From Palsa-295 sp963785585 (GTDB lineage Bacteria; Acidobacteriota; Terriglobia; Acidiferrales; UBA7541): a stretch of 64,000 nucleotides of DNA. Positions 1 to 9,196 of the stretch are shown in pieces (the stretch's first letter is position 1; every line of letters starts with the position of its first letter). Under the pieces are notes generated by a model. The model did not search any database, was not told the DNA's origin, and saw nothing but the letters and a program-made list of their open reading frames with translations. The stretch is taken from the NCBI GenBank assembly GCA_963785585.1, contig CAWAVW010000004.1, positions 248,001 through 312,000 on the forward strand, given 5' to 3'. Position numbers and translations under genes: made by a program.

Positions 1-1
1 G

Positions 2-2677
2 GCGCAGGGCGCGGTGCCGATTGTGGTGAAGGCGCAGAATGGCGACGTTTCGACCGTGCTACCCGGGAACCTGGGATTGACGGCGGTGCCGACGAGGCCG
101 GCGATTGTGGCGTCGCTGCCGGATACGTTGCTTTCGACGCTGACGGATACGAACGTGAATTTGGTTGGCGGATTTTTCTCGCCGTCCACGACGGTGCAGG
201 TGAATGGCCAGTCGGTGGGCAGCACGCTCACGAGCAGCCAGCAGATTACGGTTCCCATTGCGGGAGGAGCTTTGCCGGGGGCGGGACTATATCCGGTGAT
301 CGTGCAGAACAGCGACGTGGTGGCGCCGGCTCCGGCAATTTCGGCGGTAAATTTGGCGGTCGAGCCGCAGCCAGGCTCCATTGCGACGGCGCCGTCGGCG
401 TCGATTCCGGTAGGCGCCAGCCCGCTGGGCATCGCGATCGATCCGTCGCTGGGAATTGCGGTGGTGGCGAACTCCGGAACGAATACCGTAAGCATTTTCA
501 GTTTAGCGACGAACGCGCCCGTGGCGGGATCGCCGGTAACGGTGGGCAACGCGCCGACAAGCGTTTCAATTGACGATCAGTTGCCGGACCACATCGCCGT
601 AGTGACGAACAGCGCGGACAATTCCGTTTCGCAGATCGATCTGACGACGTTTGCGGTGACGACTCTTGCGCTGCCGAATCCAAATACACCGCCGGTCGCG
701 GCTCCGATTCCGTACGCCATTGGAATCAATCCGCTGACGCACCGGGCGCTGGTGGCGATCCAGTCGTCGAACTTCGGATTTCTGTTGGATTTCTCATCCG
801 GACAGCCGGTTTACCTGCAGCAGGTGGGCGGCTCTTTGACGCCCTACAGCACCGGGCTGAGCCCGACGATTGCAATCGACCAGAAGTTGAATTGGGCAGT
901 GGTTACGCCGGGCGGATTGGGCGTGATCAATGTGGTGGATCTGGGACGCGATCCGGGAGTGGGCTCGGACGTTGCGGACCTGGGCCGGGCGCCGTCGGTG
1001 GTGGCAACGCTGTCGCTTTCGACCTCCGTTCAGGGAGTGGGAATCGATCAGGAAACGCACAAGGCCCTGCTGGCCGACCCGAACGGGCCCAACAACGTGC
1101 CGGTATCGCAGAGTCTTTCGACGTTCAGCCTGATGGACCAGACGATTGCAAGCGTTCCGTTCACGCAGAATAATCTGACGTTCGCGCAAATCGGTTTGAA
1201 TGCGGCGGCGGTGAACTCGCTTTCGAATATTGGAATCACCGTGAATGGACAGTCCAACACGGCGTATGTGGTGGATCTGCAGAACAGCACGGTGTTGCAG
1301 ACAGTGACGGGATTTAATTCGCCGCAGGCTGTAGCCATCGATCAGGGAAAAAATACGGCGTATGTGGTGAACCAAGGGAACAGCACGGTTTCCGTGGTGC
1401 CGCTGGGCGGGCCTTTCAATCCATTGCAGATCGTGGAAACGAATCCTTCCATCGCGTTTGTGCAGCCGACGCCCGCGGCCATTCCGCTGAACGTGACGGG
1501 AATCGGTTTTGCGGCAGGATCGACCGTGTATCTGGACGGGAATGCGATTCCGACGACGGTCGTGAATTCGCGCACGTTGACGGCGACGGTTCCTGCGGCG
1601 GACCTCGAGTCGGCGCGGCGATTCGTGGTGTACGTGAAAAACGGCGCCGCGCTTTCCAACGTAACCGACCTTACGGTGATTCAGCCCATCTCCGTGGGAT
1701 TAAATCCGATTGGAGTGGCCGTCGATCAATACCTGGACCAAGCGGTGGTGACCAACTCGGGCTCGAACACGATTTCGGTTTTGAATCTGCTGACAGGACA
1801 GACGATTACTCCGCAGGCTCCGAGCTTTTTTTCGACGGGAACATCGCCGTACGGCGTAGCGATTCTGGCGCGCAGCGGCCTTGCGGTGGTGACGAACAAC
1901 GCAAGCAACAACGTGACGATTCTGGATGAGAAGGGAGTGAGCGGAACATTTGCCGCTCCCGCTACCGTGGCGCTTTGCACCATTTGCACTTCACCCCTGG
2001 GTGTGGCGGTGGATCCGGACACGGCCATCGCGCAAGTGGTGAGCACGTACGCGGTGCAATCAAATAATGAAGGCGCGATCAGTTCTCTCGCGGTCGCATT
2101 GACGACATCGGAGTCGGCGCCGACGGAAATCGACCTCGGGCCGGTGGCAGTGTCCGTCGATCCGGACTTGAATATTGCGGGGATCGCAATCGCGTCACAG
2201 GCAGGAGCACTGGACTTCCAGCAACTGGGTCCTTATTTTGCGCCGCCACCGGTGACCAATCTTCAGTTGCCGAGCGGAGTGATCTACGATCCGGTGAACC
2301 TGGACTTCCTGGTGACGAACAGCCTGGTCAATACGGTGGTGGCGGTGGATCCGGGCTCGGGGGATGTGCTGGGGAGCATCCGCACGGGGATTAATCCGAC
2401 GTCGCTCGACTACAACTACAACACGTCGACGCTGGTGACGGCAAATTCGGAGAGCAACTCGGTGTCGGTGCTGGACTACGTTTGCGCGCCAAATCCGAAC
2501 GGGACATCGACCTGCCCGAATCCGCGGGTTCACAGCGTGTTTTCCGCGGCAAGTCCGGTTCCGACTTCGTCGGTGATCATCGGACCGAACTCGATCGCGA
2601 TCGACACGCGGCTGAATCTGGCGGTGCAAGTGGATCAGAGCAACAACCGGATTCTGCTGATTCCCCTGCCGCGGTAG
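2..2677 (+). CDS. secreted YVTN/IPT beta-propeller protein (5' partial)
   Basis: The frame is open to the left edge, so the N terminus lies outside the window; the stop is TAG at 2675. About 890 residues are visible. An IPT/TIG-like Ig fold appears near the start (VNLVGGFFSPSTTVQVNG) and a second near residue 490 (LNVTGIGFAAGSTVYLDGN). Between and after them are many YVTN/NHL-type blades with the signature GVAVDQ...AVVTNSGSNTISVL, giving two probable beta-propellers. The low charge, lack of Cys clusters and high Ser/Thr/Asn content fit an extracytoplasmic protein. Such proteins are common in Acidobacteriota and are usually annotated only as YncE-like. No catalytic motif is visible and the ligand is unknown. 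It is followed by the promoter of the OmpH gene, so it is probably the end of its own transcription unit. Confidence 0.85.
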   Translation, partial: AQGAVPIVVKAQNGDVSTVLPGNLGLTAVPTRPAIVASLPDTLLSTLTDTNVNLVGGFFSPSTTVQVNGQSVGSTLTSSQQITVPIAGGALPGAGLYPVIVQNSDVVAPAPAISAVNLAVEPQPGSIATAPSASIPVGASPLGIAIDPSLGIAVVANSGTNTVSIFSLATNAPVAGSPVTVGNAPTSVSIDDQLPDHIAVVTNSADNSVSQIDLTTFAVTTLALPNPNTPPVAAPIPYAIGINPLTHRALVAIQSSNFGFLLDFSSGQPVYLQQVGGSLTPYSTGLSPTIAIDQKLNWAVVTPGGLGVINVVDLGRDPGVGSDVADLGRAPSVVATLSLSTSVQGVGIDQETHKALLADPNGPNNVPVSQSLSTFSLMDQTIASVPFTQNNLTFAQIGLNAAAVNSLSNIGITVNGQSNTAYVVDLQNSTVLQTVTGFNSPQAVAIDQGKNTAYVVNQGNSTVSVVPLGGPFNPLQIVETNPSIAFVQPTPAAIPLNVTGIGFAAGSTVYLDGNAIPTTVVNSRTLTATVPAADLESARRFVVYVKNGAALSNVTDLTVIQPISVGLNPIGVAVDQYLDQAVVTNSGSNTISVLNLLTGQTITPQAPSFFSTGTSPYGVAILARSGLAVVTNNASNNVTILDEKGVSGTFAAPATVALCTICTSPLGVAVDPDTAIAQVVSTYAVQSNNEGAISSLAVALTTSESAPTEIDLGPVAVSVDPDLNIAGIAIASQAGALDFQQLGPYFAPPPVTNLQLPSGVIYDPVNLDFLVTNSLVNTVVAVDPGSGDVLGSIRTGINPTSLDYNYNTSTLVTANSESNSVSVLDYVCAPNPNGTSTCPNPRVHSVFSAASPVPTSSVIIGPNSIAIDTRLNLAVQVDQSNNRILLIPLPR

Positions 2678-2787
2678 CGGTTTGCGAACGCGGAACGGCG
2701 CGGCGGCAACCCCCTATTGGTGAAGGGCATCCGAACCGAGGGCGGCGTGTGCGGGCGCTAACCGCGCCAGCCGGTCGGCAAAACTGA

Positions 2788-2817
2788 TTGACCGGCTAAA
2801 TCGCGCACAGCTATAAT
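2788..2817 (+). promoter_or_regulatory. sigma70-type promoter of the OmpH gene
   Basis: TTGACC (2788-2793), an 18-nt spacer and TATAAT (2812-2817) form a near-consensus promoter. It lies 43 nt upstream of the ATG at 2860, which also has an AAGGAG ribosome binding site at 2849-2854. Confidence 0.75.
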
Positions 2818-2859
2818 TTCGGGTTTGTGTTTAATGGAAGAGACACCTAAGGAGTGAGA

Positions 2860-3489
2860 ATGAAGATTCGATTCGCAGTTCCGGCCCTGGCGGCGTTCCT
2901 GATGGTTCCCGCCGTGTGGGCGCAAGCGGGCGGCGCAGCCGCTCCCACGAAATTGGGCGTCATCGACGTTCAAGTCGCAATTACCAGCACGTCCGAAGGG
3001 AAGCAGGCGGCCGCGGAGTTGCAGTCGCAGTTTGCACCGCGGCAGACCGAGCTTTCGAATTTGCAAAAGCAGCTCGAAGATATTCAGACACGTTTGCGCA
3101 CCGGCCAGACCACGCTGAGCGACGACGAAAAAGCGCGGCTGCAGCGCGACGGTGAAAACATCCAGCGCAGCTTCCAGCGGAAATCGCAGGACGCGAACGA
3201 TGATTTCACGCAAGCGCAGCGGGACGTAGTGGACCGTATTGGCCGCAAGATGATCGACGTACTGGGCAAGTACGCCCGCGACAACGGCTACGCCGTGATT
3301 CTGGACCGCTCGGGCCAGGCTTCGCCGGTGATTTACGCGGCGAACAGCACGGACGTGACCCAGGACATCATTCGTCTGTACGACCAGAACTACCCGGTGA
3401 AGGCGTCTGCGGCGGGTGCGGGAGCGGGTACCACACCGCGTCCGGCAGCAGCGAAGCCGGCGGCCCCGAAACCAGCGCCACAGCAGTAG
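2860..3489 (+). CDS. OmpH/Skp family periplasmic chaperone
   Basis: A 209-residue protein with a typical signal peptide (MKIRFAVPALAAFLMVPAVW, predicted cut after AQA). It then has a Skp-type core: a short beta strand (KLGVIDVQVAI), a long charged coiled-coil (about residues 50-125) and the returning strand YAVILDRSG. Skp-family proteins are trimeric periplasmic holdases that carry unfolded outer-membrane proteins to the BAM complex. The C terminus has a low-complexity Ala/Pro/Lys tail not present in E. coli Skp. I chose ATG 2860 over GTG 2854 because AAGGAG at 2849-2854 sits 5 nt before it. The gene has its own strong promoter and a terminator directly after it, so it is probably monocistronic; bamA or lpxD, its neighbours in many genomes, are not here. 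Confidence 0.9.
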   Translation: MKIRFAVPALAAFLMVPAVWAQAGGAAAPTKLGVIDVQVAITSTSEGKQAAAELQSQFAPRQTELSNLQKQLEDIQTRLRTGQTTLSDDEKARLQRDGENIQRSFQRKSQDANDDFTQAQRDVVDRIGRKMIDVLGKYARDNGYAVILDRSGQASPVIYAANSTDVTQDIIRLYDQNYPVKASAAGAGAGTTPRPAAAKPAAPKPAPQQ

Positions 3490-3531
3490 TCAGGCAATCG
3501 GTCGCGCGTTCGCGGCGGAGAAGGGATGGAA

Positions 3532-3566
3532 GAGCCTTCCGGATGTACCCGGGAGGCTCTTTTTTT
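3532..3566 (+). terminator. Rho-independent terminator after the OmpH gene
   Basis: GAGCCTTCCGG pairs with CCGGGAGGCTC (one mismatch region) around a short loop, and a run of seven T follows. It separates the chaperone gene from the rimP operon. Confidence 0.8.
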
Positions 3567-3617
3567 CTCTGTAACCGGCCTGGCGAGCGTGGCCGGCGAG
3601 CGCCGGCGTCGCGGTGG

Positions 3618-3646
3618 TTGCGTTTTCGGCGCGGGGAAATTATACT
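3618..3646 (+). promoter_or_regulatory. promoter of the rimP-nusA-infB operon
   Basis: TTGCGT (3618-3623), a 17-nt spacer and TATACT (3641-3646). The predicted start near 3653 leaves a roughly 100-nt leader before rimP, which contains two overlapping hairpins. Confidence 0.65.
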
Positions 3647-3676
3647 GGGGTGCATCCAAAGAGGTCGCAACGTCGA

Positions 3677-3719
3677 GTGGGCGCGAGCCCACTTTTTTGT
3701 TGGGCGCGACTTTAGCCCA
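3677..3719 (+). promoter_or_regulatory. attenuator-like leader upstream of rimP
   Basis: GTGGGC (3677-3682), loop GCGA, GCCCAC (3687-3692) and six T (3693-3698) make a compact intrinsic-terminator structure inside the leader of the operon. A second hairpin follows immediately: TGGGC (3701-3705) with GCCCA (3715-3719). The GCCCA of the first stem can instead pair with the TGGGC of the second, so the two folds can exclude each other. Premature-terminator leaders upstream of rimP are known in Gammaproteobacteria (rimP leader). NusA, encoded two genes on, itself affects pausing and termination, so autogenous control is a reasonable inference. Confidence 0.6.
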
Positions 3720-3751
3720 TTGGGACGGAGTATCGGCGGACGATCTCGGCG

Positions 3752-4249
3752 ATGCCGATTTCGGACGGGACGTGGATGGAACTGGGAAAGATACGAGAGG
3801 CAGCGGAGCGGGTGGCGCGCTCGTTTGGCCTCGAAATTTTCGACGTAGAATTTAAGATCGGCAAAGAACGGATCTTGCGGGTCTTTATTGACCGATTGCC
3901 GGGGCCCGAGAATCCGCATGACCTCGGTGTCACTCACAAGGATTGCGAACACGTGAGCGAGCAACTGAGCGTGATCCTCGACGTGGAGGATCTGGTACCG
4001 GGACCGGCGTACACGCTGGAAGTGAGTTCCCCGGGACTCGACCGGAAGCTTTTGAAGCCGGCGGATTACGAGCGGTTTGTGGGGCGGCTTGCGAAAGTCT
4101 GGCTGAACGAGCCGGTCGGCAAGCAGCAGTATTTTGAGGGGCGCCTGGCGGGTTACGGCGAAGGCGTCGTGAAGTTCACCGTACGGAACGAAGAAGTTTC
4201 CGTTCCGTATGCGGCGATCAAGAAAGCGAATTTGGTTGTCGAGTTATAA
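3752..4249 (+). CDS. rimP: ribosome maturation factor RimP
   Basis: RimP binds the 30S subunit and is needed for its late assembly. This 165-residue protein has the family layout: an N-terminal alpha/beta domain (GLEIFDVEF, LRVFID), the conserved segment VSEQLSVILDVEDLV, the signature LEVSSPGLDRKL, and a C-terminal SH3-like barrel ending KKANLVVEL. It leads the operon with nusA and infB, its standard position. The start is uncertain: ATG 3752 gives eight extra residues, while ATG 3776 (MELGKIREAA) matches the usual family length and has a weak GGGA site 5 nt upstream. Confidence 0.95.
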   Translation: MPISDGTWMELGKIREAAERVARSFGLEIFDVEFKIGKERILRVFIDRLPGPENPHDLGVTHKDCEHVSEQLSVILDVEDLVPGPAYTLEVSSPGLDRKLLKPADYERFVGRLAKVWLNEPVGKQQYFEGRLAGYGEGVVKFTVRNEEVSVPYAAIKKANLVVEL

Positions 4250-4321
4250 CGATCGGGCAGATTGCACTTATAGATTTCGCGGCCTCCAACCGGCCGCTTC
4301 AAGAATTGGGGAGAAACTCGA

Positions 4322-5827
4322 ATGGCGAGTCAGCTGTACCAGCAGATCGAGCTGATCAGCCGGGAGAAGCACATCGAACCGGAGATCATCGTCGCGGCGA
4401 TTGAGGATGCCATGGTGGTAGCGGCGCGGAAATATTACCGCACTGAAGAAGACCTCCGCTCGAAGTTCAATCCCGCGACCGGGCAAATCGACGTGTATTC
4501 CGTTCACACGGTTGTGGACGAAGTCGCGGACCCCGTCCGCGAAATTTCGCTGGGCGATGCGCGGAAAAAACAGGCGGATGTGGAAGTGGGCGGCGAGATT
4601 CTGCAAGCGAAGCCCACGGACGTGCTGGGACGAATTGCAGCACAGACGGCCAAGCAGGTAATTTTGCAGAAGGTTCGCGAAGCCGAGCGCGACACGATCT
4701 TCAACGAATTTCACACGCGGGTCGGCGAGCTGATCAACAGCGTGGTGAAGCGGATGGAAGGCCCGGACATCATCGTGGACATGGGCCGGACGGAAGCGCG
4801 TTTGCCGAAGCGCGAGCAGTCGCGCCTGGAGGCTTACAACGTAGGCGACCGGCTGCGGGTGACGATTCGCGCGGTGGAACGCGCGGCAAAGGGACCGCAA
4901 GTGGTGGTTTCGCGCGCCGATCCCGCCCTGGTGCAGCGTTTGTTTGAAATGGAAGTACCGGAAATTTACGACGGCACGGTGCAGATTCGCGCCGTGGCGC
5001 GCGAAGCGGGCGAGCGAACCAAGATCGCGGTGGAAAGCCGCGACAAGGACGTGGATCCGGTGGGCGCGTGCGTGGGCATGAAGGGCATGCGCGTACAGTC
5101 AATCATCCGGGAACTGCGCGGCGAAAAGATCGACATTATTCCGTGGAACGAGGAGACGGTGGCGTTCGCGCAGAAGGCGCTGAGCCCGGCGAAGGTGACG
5201 CGTGTGCAGATCGTCGATCCGGAAGAGAAGCGGCTGGAAGTGATCGTCGAGGATACGCAGTTGTCGCTGGCGATCGGCAAGAAGGGGCAAAACGTCCGCC
5301 TGGCGAGCAAGCTGATTGGCTGGAATATCGACATCAAGAGCGAAGAAGAAAAGCGCCGCGAGATTGAGGCGCAAATGGCGGCGTTGACGGCTCCGGGAAC
5401 GGCTCTGAGCGAACTGGCGGGCGTTGGTCCGAAAACGATCGAAAAGCTGGAAGCGGCGGGAATCACGTCGATCGAAAAGTTGGCGGACATGACGCCGGAG
5501 CAACTGGTGGAAATTCCCGGCATCGGCGAAAAAATGGTGGAGAAGATTCACCAGTCGGTAGCGCTGTACTTCGAAAATCTGGAAGCGCAGGCAGCGGCGG
5601 CGCCGGTGGCGGACGAAGCCGTGAGCGAAACCGAAGCAGCGGTGGTGGACGAAGCGACCGTGGAAGCGGAACAAGAAGTGGCAGCCACCGAGCACGAGGG
5701 CGGCGACGCTGTGACGGAAACGGCAGCGGACGCCGAAGCGGAAGCCGTCGCTCTCGACGATGCCACCGCAGAAGCGACGGAAGAAGTCCGCGAAGCGGAA
5801 ATCGGCGAGACGGAAGAAAAATCGTAG
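4322..5827 (+). CDS. nusA: transcription termination/antitermination factor NusA
   Basis: NusA binds RNA polymerase and nascent RNA, modulating pausing, termination and antitermination. The 501 residues show the NusA N-terminal domain (LYQQIELISREKHIEPEII), an S1 domain (about 135-200, IIVDMGRTEARLPKREQ), and KH1 and KH2 domains (about 230-345, with GMKGMRVQSI and IGKKGQNVRLA). A helix-hairpin-helix unit follows (about 360-420, LAGVGPKTIEKLEAAG). The last 80 or so residues are an acidic Ala/Glu/Val tail of low complexity. That region resembles the alpha-CTD-binding acidic repeats of proteobacterial NusA in position but not clearly in sequence. GGGGAGA upstream is the ribosome binding site. 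Confidence 0.97.
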   Translation: MASQLYQQIELISREKHIEPEIIVAAIEDAMVVAARKYYRTEEDLRSKFNPATGQIDVYSVHTVVDEVADPVREISLGDARKKQADVEVGGEILQAKPTDVLGRIAAQTAKQVILQKVREAERDTIFNEFHTRVGELINSVVKRMEGPDIIVDMGRTEARLPKREQSRLEAYNVGDRLRVTIRAVERAAKGPQVVVSRADPALVQRLFEMEVPEIYDGTVQIRAVAREAGERTKIAVESRDKDVDPVGACVGMKGMRVQSIIRELRGEKIDIIPWNEETVAFAQKALSPAKVTRVQIVDPEEKRLEVIVEDTQLSLAIGKKGQNVRLASKLIGWNIDIKSEEEKRREIEAQMAALTAPGTALSELAGVGPKTIEKLEAAGITSIEKLADMTPEQLVEIPGIGEKMVEKIHQSVALYFENLEAQAAAAPVADEAVSETEAAVVDEATVEAEQEVAATEHEGGDAVTETAADAEAEAVALDDATAEATEEVREAEIGETEEKS

Positions 5828-5910
5828 CAAGATTTTAGATTTCGAAATCGTTTGGGCCTGAAGGAACAGCGGCGCCAAGAATGGCGTCGCCGGCAAAAAG
5901 ACAGAGGCGA

Positions 5911-8799
5911 ATGGCAGATCCGAATCAAGTCCGCATCAACGAACTGGCAAGGGAACTGGAGATCAAAGCGAAGGTTTTGATCGAATACTTGCCGTCGGTC
6001 GGCGTTACCGAAAAAAAGACGCACTCGAGCTCGATCGATAACTCGCACGCGGAACTGGTGCGCAAGCATTTCCTTGGATTGGCGAATGCGGAAGCGCAAG
6101 CCGAGGCGGACAAGGCCGCGAAAGCCACCGCAGCGAAGAAGCCCGCGGCAAAGCCTGCCGCCGCTCCGACGGTTGCCGCAAGACCTGCAGCACCTGTCGC
6201 CGCGGCTCCGAGCGCGGCCAAGCCGGGTGTCGCTCCCGCTACGGCGGCTGGCGCACCGGCGGGCGCCGTGCGTCCTGCCGCTCCCGCGGTGTCTGCCGGT
6301 GGCGCACAGACTGCCGCACAGCCTTCCATTGCGGCGCGAACGGGCGTTGCACCTGCTGGTTCGACGATTGCGCCCGTTGCTCCACGCACCGGCGTGACTC
6401 CCGCATCCGGAGTACGCCCGGGAGTTCCGCTCCGTCCGACGGTGCCGGGCCAAACAACCTCTCCTGCAGCGCCGCGACCGACAGCGGCTGCGCCGGGCGC
6501 GGCACGTCCTGCCGGCGCACCTGGAAGCACGCAACGTTACCCGACTCGTCCGACGGCCCCGTTTGCTCCCGGGCAGTCGCGCCCTGGCGCGCCGCAGAAC
6601 ATGCGTCCTGCCGGCGCGACGCAACAATATCGTCCGTCACCCAGTCCGCAAGGCCGCCCCGGTGGCGCGCCGGGACAACGCCCTGGCGGTCCGCCATCGC
6701 GCTTTCCGCAGCGGCCCGGCAGCGGCGGCAGCGGTCCGGGTGCACGTGACAATAAGGCTCCCGTAGGCGCGCAGCGCGCCGGAGCGGGCGTGCCGAAAGC
6801 CGAGCCGGGCAAGCCGCTGTATGCGCGCAAGCCTGCGGCTCGCGGCCGACCTCTCATTGAAAAGCGATACGCCGAAGGCGAGCGAAAACTGCATCCGGTG
6901 CGGCCGCGGTCTGGCGCAGGTCCGGGCGGACGTACGAGCACGGTCGAACAGGCGGCGCCGGTAAAGCGCGAGCCGAGACTGATCACCGTTACGGAAGGGA
7001 TTACGGTTCGCGAACTGGCGGAGAAGCTGGACATTCGCGCGAAGGAATTGCTGAAGACGCTGCTGGATCGCGGCGTATTCGCGAGCATCAACCAGGCGCT
7101 CGACGTGCAGACGGCTACGGGTCTGGCGGAAGCATTCAGCGGAATCGTGGAAGTGGTGAGCTTCGAAGCGCAGCTGGTGCAGGAAGAAAAAGAAAAGGTG
7201 AAGGAAGAGCGCACGGGGAATGAAGTGCCGCGCGCGCCGGTGGTGACGGTGATGGGTCACGTGGACCACGGCAAAACCAGCTTGCTCGATGCCATCCGCA
7301 AGGAAGATGTGGCGGCGGGGGAAGCGGGCGGAATCACGCAGCACATTGGCGCGTACGAAGCGCATATCGACGGCAAGCGAATCGTATTCATTGATACGCC
7401 GGGCCACGAAGCGTTTACGCGGATGCGCGCACGCGGCGCGAAGGTAACCGATATCGTCGTGTTGGTGGTGGCGGCGGACGATGGCATCATGCCGCAGACC
7501 GAAGAGGCGATTTCGCACGCGCGAGCGGCGAATGTGCCGATCATCGTGGCGATCAACAAGATCGACAAGCCGGACGCGCAGCCGGAACGGGTGAAGCGAC
7601 AGCTTTCCGACAAAGGCCTGATGCCCGAGGAATGGGGCGGCGACACGGTGATGGTGGAAGTGTCGGCCAAGGCCAAGAAAAATATTCCGAAGTTGCTGGA
7701 AATGATTTTGCTGGTCGGGGATCTGCGGGAATTGAAGGCCGATCCGGGAATTCCGGCGAGCGGCACGGTGCTGGAATCGCGCGTCGATAAGGGCCGCGGG
7801 CCTGTGGCGACGATGCTGGTACAAAACGGAACGCTGCACGTGGGCGATGTGTTTATCGTGGGCGCGGTGTACGGAAAAGTACGCGCGATGTTTGACGATC
7901 ACGGCACGGCGATCAAGGAAGCGGGCCCTTCCACGCCTGTGGAAGTGATCGGGTTGCAGGGCATTCCAGAAGCGGGCGACCAATTCCAGGTGGCGGACGA
8001 AGCGAAGGCGCGCCACATTGTGGAATACCGGCAGGGCAAGCAGCGCGACGCCGCGCTGGCGAAATCGGCCAGCAGCCGGCTGACGCTGGACCAGTTGCAC
8101 GAGCAGTTGAAGGCCGGCGACGTAAAGGATTTGCAGGTGGTGGTGAAGGCGGACGTGCAGGGTTCGGTGGAAGTGCTGAACGAAATGCTGCCGCGGCTTT
8201 CGAACGACCAGGTGAAGTTGAAGGTGCTGCACGCGAGCGTGGGAGCGGTGAACGAAACCGACGTGCTGCTGGCGTCGGCGTCGAACGCCGTCATCGTGGC
8301 GTTCAACGTGAAACCGGAGCGCAAAGCAGCGGACCTGGCGCAGCGCGAAGGCGTCGAGATCCGCACGCACACCATCATTTATGAATTGCTCGACGAGTTG
8401 CGGTTGTCGATGGCGGGACTGCTGAGCCCGATCATCACCGAGCAATACCTGGGACGCGCGGAAGTTCGCAACACGTTCCGCGTGAAGGGTTCGGGAACGA
8501 TCGCGGGTTGCGCGGTGACGGACGGAATGATGAAGCGCGACGCGGAAGTGCGCGTGCTGCGCGGCGGCACGGTGGTTCACACGGGCAAGATCGTTTCGCT
8601 GAAGCGGTTCAAGGACGACGTGAACGAAGTGCGCACCGGATTCGAGTGCGGAATCGGGGTATCGAACTTCTCGGAAATTCAGGTCGGCGACTCGCTGGAA
8701 TGCTTCAAGATGGAAAAGAGGAACGCGGTGCTCGATCCCGCGCACGGGGCGCGTCCTTCGCGTCCCGAGCGCGCGGCGCGCCAGGAATCGGCTTCGTAA
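5911..8799 (+). CDS. infB: translation initiation factor IF-2
   Basis: IF-2 is the GTPase that brings initiator tRNA to the 30S subunit and promotes subunit joining. It has an IF2_N module at the start (VRINELARELEIKAKVLIEYL), then some 230 residues of Ala/Pro/Gly/Arg-rich linker. A second IF2_N-like motif follows (ITVRELAEKLDIRAKELLKTL). The G domain has G1 GHVDHGKTS near residue 450, G3 DTPGHEAF and G4 NKID. Domains II to IV complete the 962 residues. ATG 5881 would add ten residues; I prefer ATG 5911 because family members begin at the VRINELA module and AGAGG lies just upstream. It lies 83 nt after nusA in the same operon. Confidence 0.97.
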   Translation: MADPNQVRINELARELEIKAKVLIEYLPSVGVTEKKTHSSSIDNSHAELVRKHFLGLANAEAQAEADKAAKATAAKKPAAKPAAAPTVAARPAAPVAAAPSAAKPGVAPATAAGAPAGAVRPAAPAVSAGGAQTAAQPSIAARTGVAPAGSTIAPVAPRTGVTPASGVRPGVPLRPTVPGQTTSPAAPRPTAAAPGAARPAGAPGSTQRYPTRPTAPFAPGQSRPGAPQNMRPAGATQQYRPSPSPQGRPGGAPGQRPGGPPSRFPQRPGSGGSGPGARDNKAPVGAQRAGAGVPKAEPGKPLYARKPAARGRPLIEKRYAEGERKLHPVRPRSGAGPGGRTSTVEQAAPVKREPRLITVTEGITVRELAEKLDIRAKELLKTLLDRGVFASINQALDVQTATGLAEAFSGIVEVVSFEAQLVQEEKEKVKEERTGNEVPRAPVVTVMGHVDHGKTSLLDAIRKEDVAAGEAGGITQHIGAYEAHIDGKRIVFIDTPGHEAFTRMRARGAKVTDIVVLVVAADDGIMPQTEEAISHARAANVPIIVAINKIDKPDAQPERVKRQLSDKGLMPEEWGGDTVMVEVSAKAKKNIPKLLEMILLVGDLRELKADPGIPASGTVLESRVDKGRGPVATMLVQNGTLHVGDVFIVGAVYGKVRAMFDDHGTAIKEAGPSTPVEVIGLQGIPEAGDQFQVADEAKARHIVEYRQGKQRDAALAKSASSRLTLDQLHEQLKAGDVKDLQVVVKADVQGSVEVLNEMLPRLSNDQVKLKVLHASVGAVNETDVLLASASNAVIVAFNVKPERKAADLAQREGVEIRTHTIIYELLDELRLSMAGLLSPIITEQYLGRAEVRNTFRVKGSGTIAGCAVTDGMMKRDAEVRVLRGGTVVHTGKIVSLKRFKDDVNEVRTGFECGIGVSNFSEIQVGDSLECFKMEKRNAVLDPAHGARPSRPERAARQESAS

Positions 8800-8902
8800 A
8801 TTTGCGAGCAACGTTCGCTCGCGATTGCGGCATTTTGGAATTTCTCGCCCTGCAGTTGCGGTAACGGGGAGCGCGGCAGGGGTATCCCGCGCGACGACGG
8901 AC

Positions 8903-9196
8903 ATGCCCATCGGTCTCCTCACCCTGGAAATTCACATCCTCGATGCGCAGTCGCTCAAGGACAAGCGGCAGGTGTTACGCAGCCTGAAGGACCGATTGCG
9001 CGCGCATTACAACGTCTCGGTGGCCGAGCTGGCGCACCAGGACACGTGGCAGCGCTCTCGCGTGGGAGTGGTGACGATTTCCGGCGACCAGGCGTATCTG
9101 GAGAAGTCGCTGGCGGAAATTTCGGCGGAGTGCGAGCGAGTGCTCGAACGCGATCTGGTTTCGCACGAGATTGAGTATTACGAGGAAGGCGCATGA
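8903..9196 (+). CDS. DUF503 protein (YlxP-like)
   Basis: A 97-residue protein of the DUF503 family, recognised by the start IGLLTLEIHILDAQSLKDKR and the basic segment VLRSLKDRLRAHYNVSVAEL. Family members (YlxP in Bacillus) sit between infB and rbfA, exactly as here. The operon position suggests a role in ribosome assembly or RNA binding, but the reaction is not established. I placed the start at ATG 8903, which gives the family's usual length; an upstream in-frame start would add 26 residues with no family similarity. The stop overlaps the rbfA start by four bases. Confidence 0.88.
   Translation: MPIGLLTLEIHILDAQSLKDKRQVLRSLKDRLRAHYNVSVAELAHQDTWQRSRVGVVTISGDQAYLEKSLAEISAECERVLERDLVSHEIEYYEEGA

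Noticed and set aside
6637..8922. Long minus-strand open frame of about 760 codons opposite infB
   Set aside because: Highly Arg/His-rich translation with no domain; it mirrors the codon bias of infB, which is certain on the plus strand.
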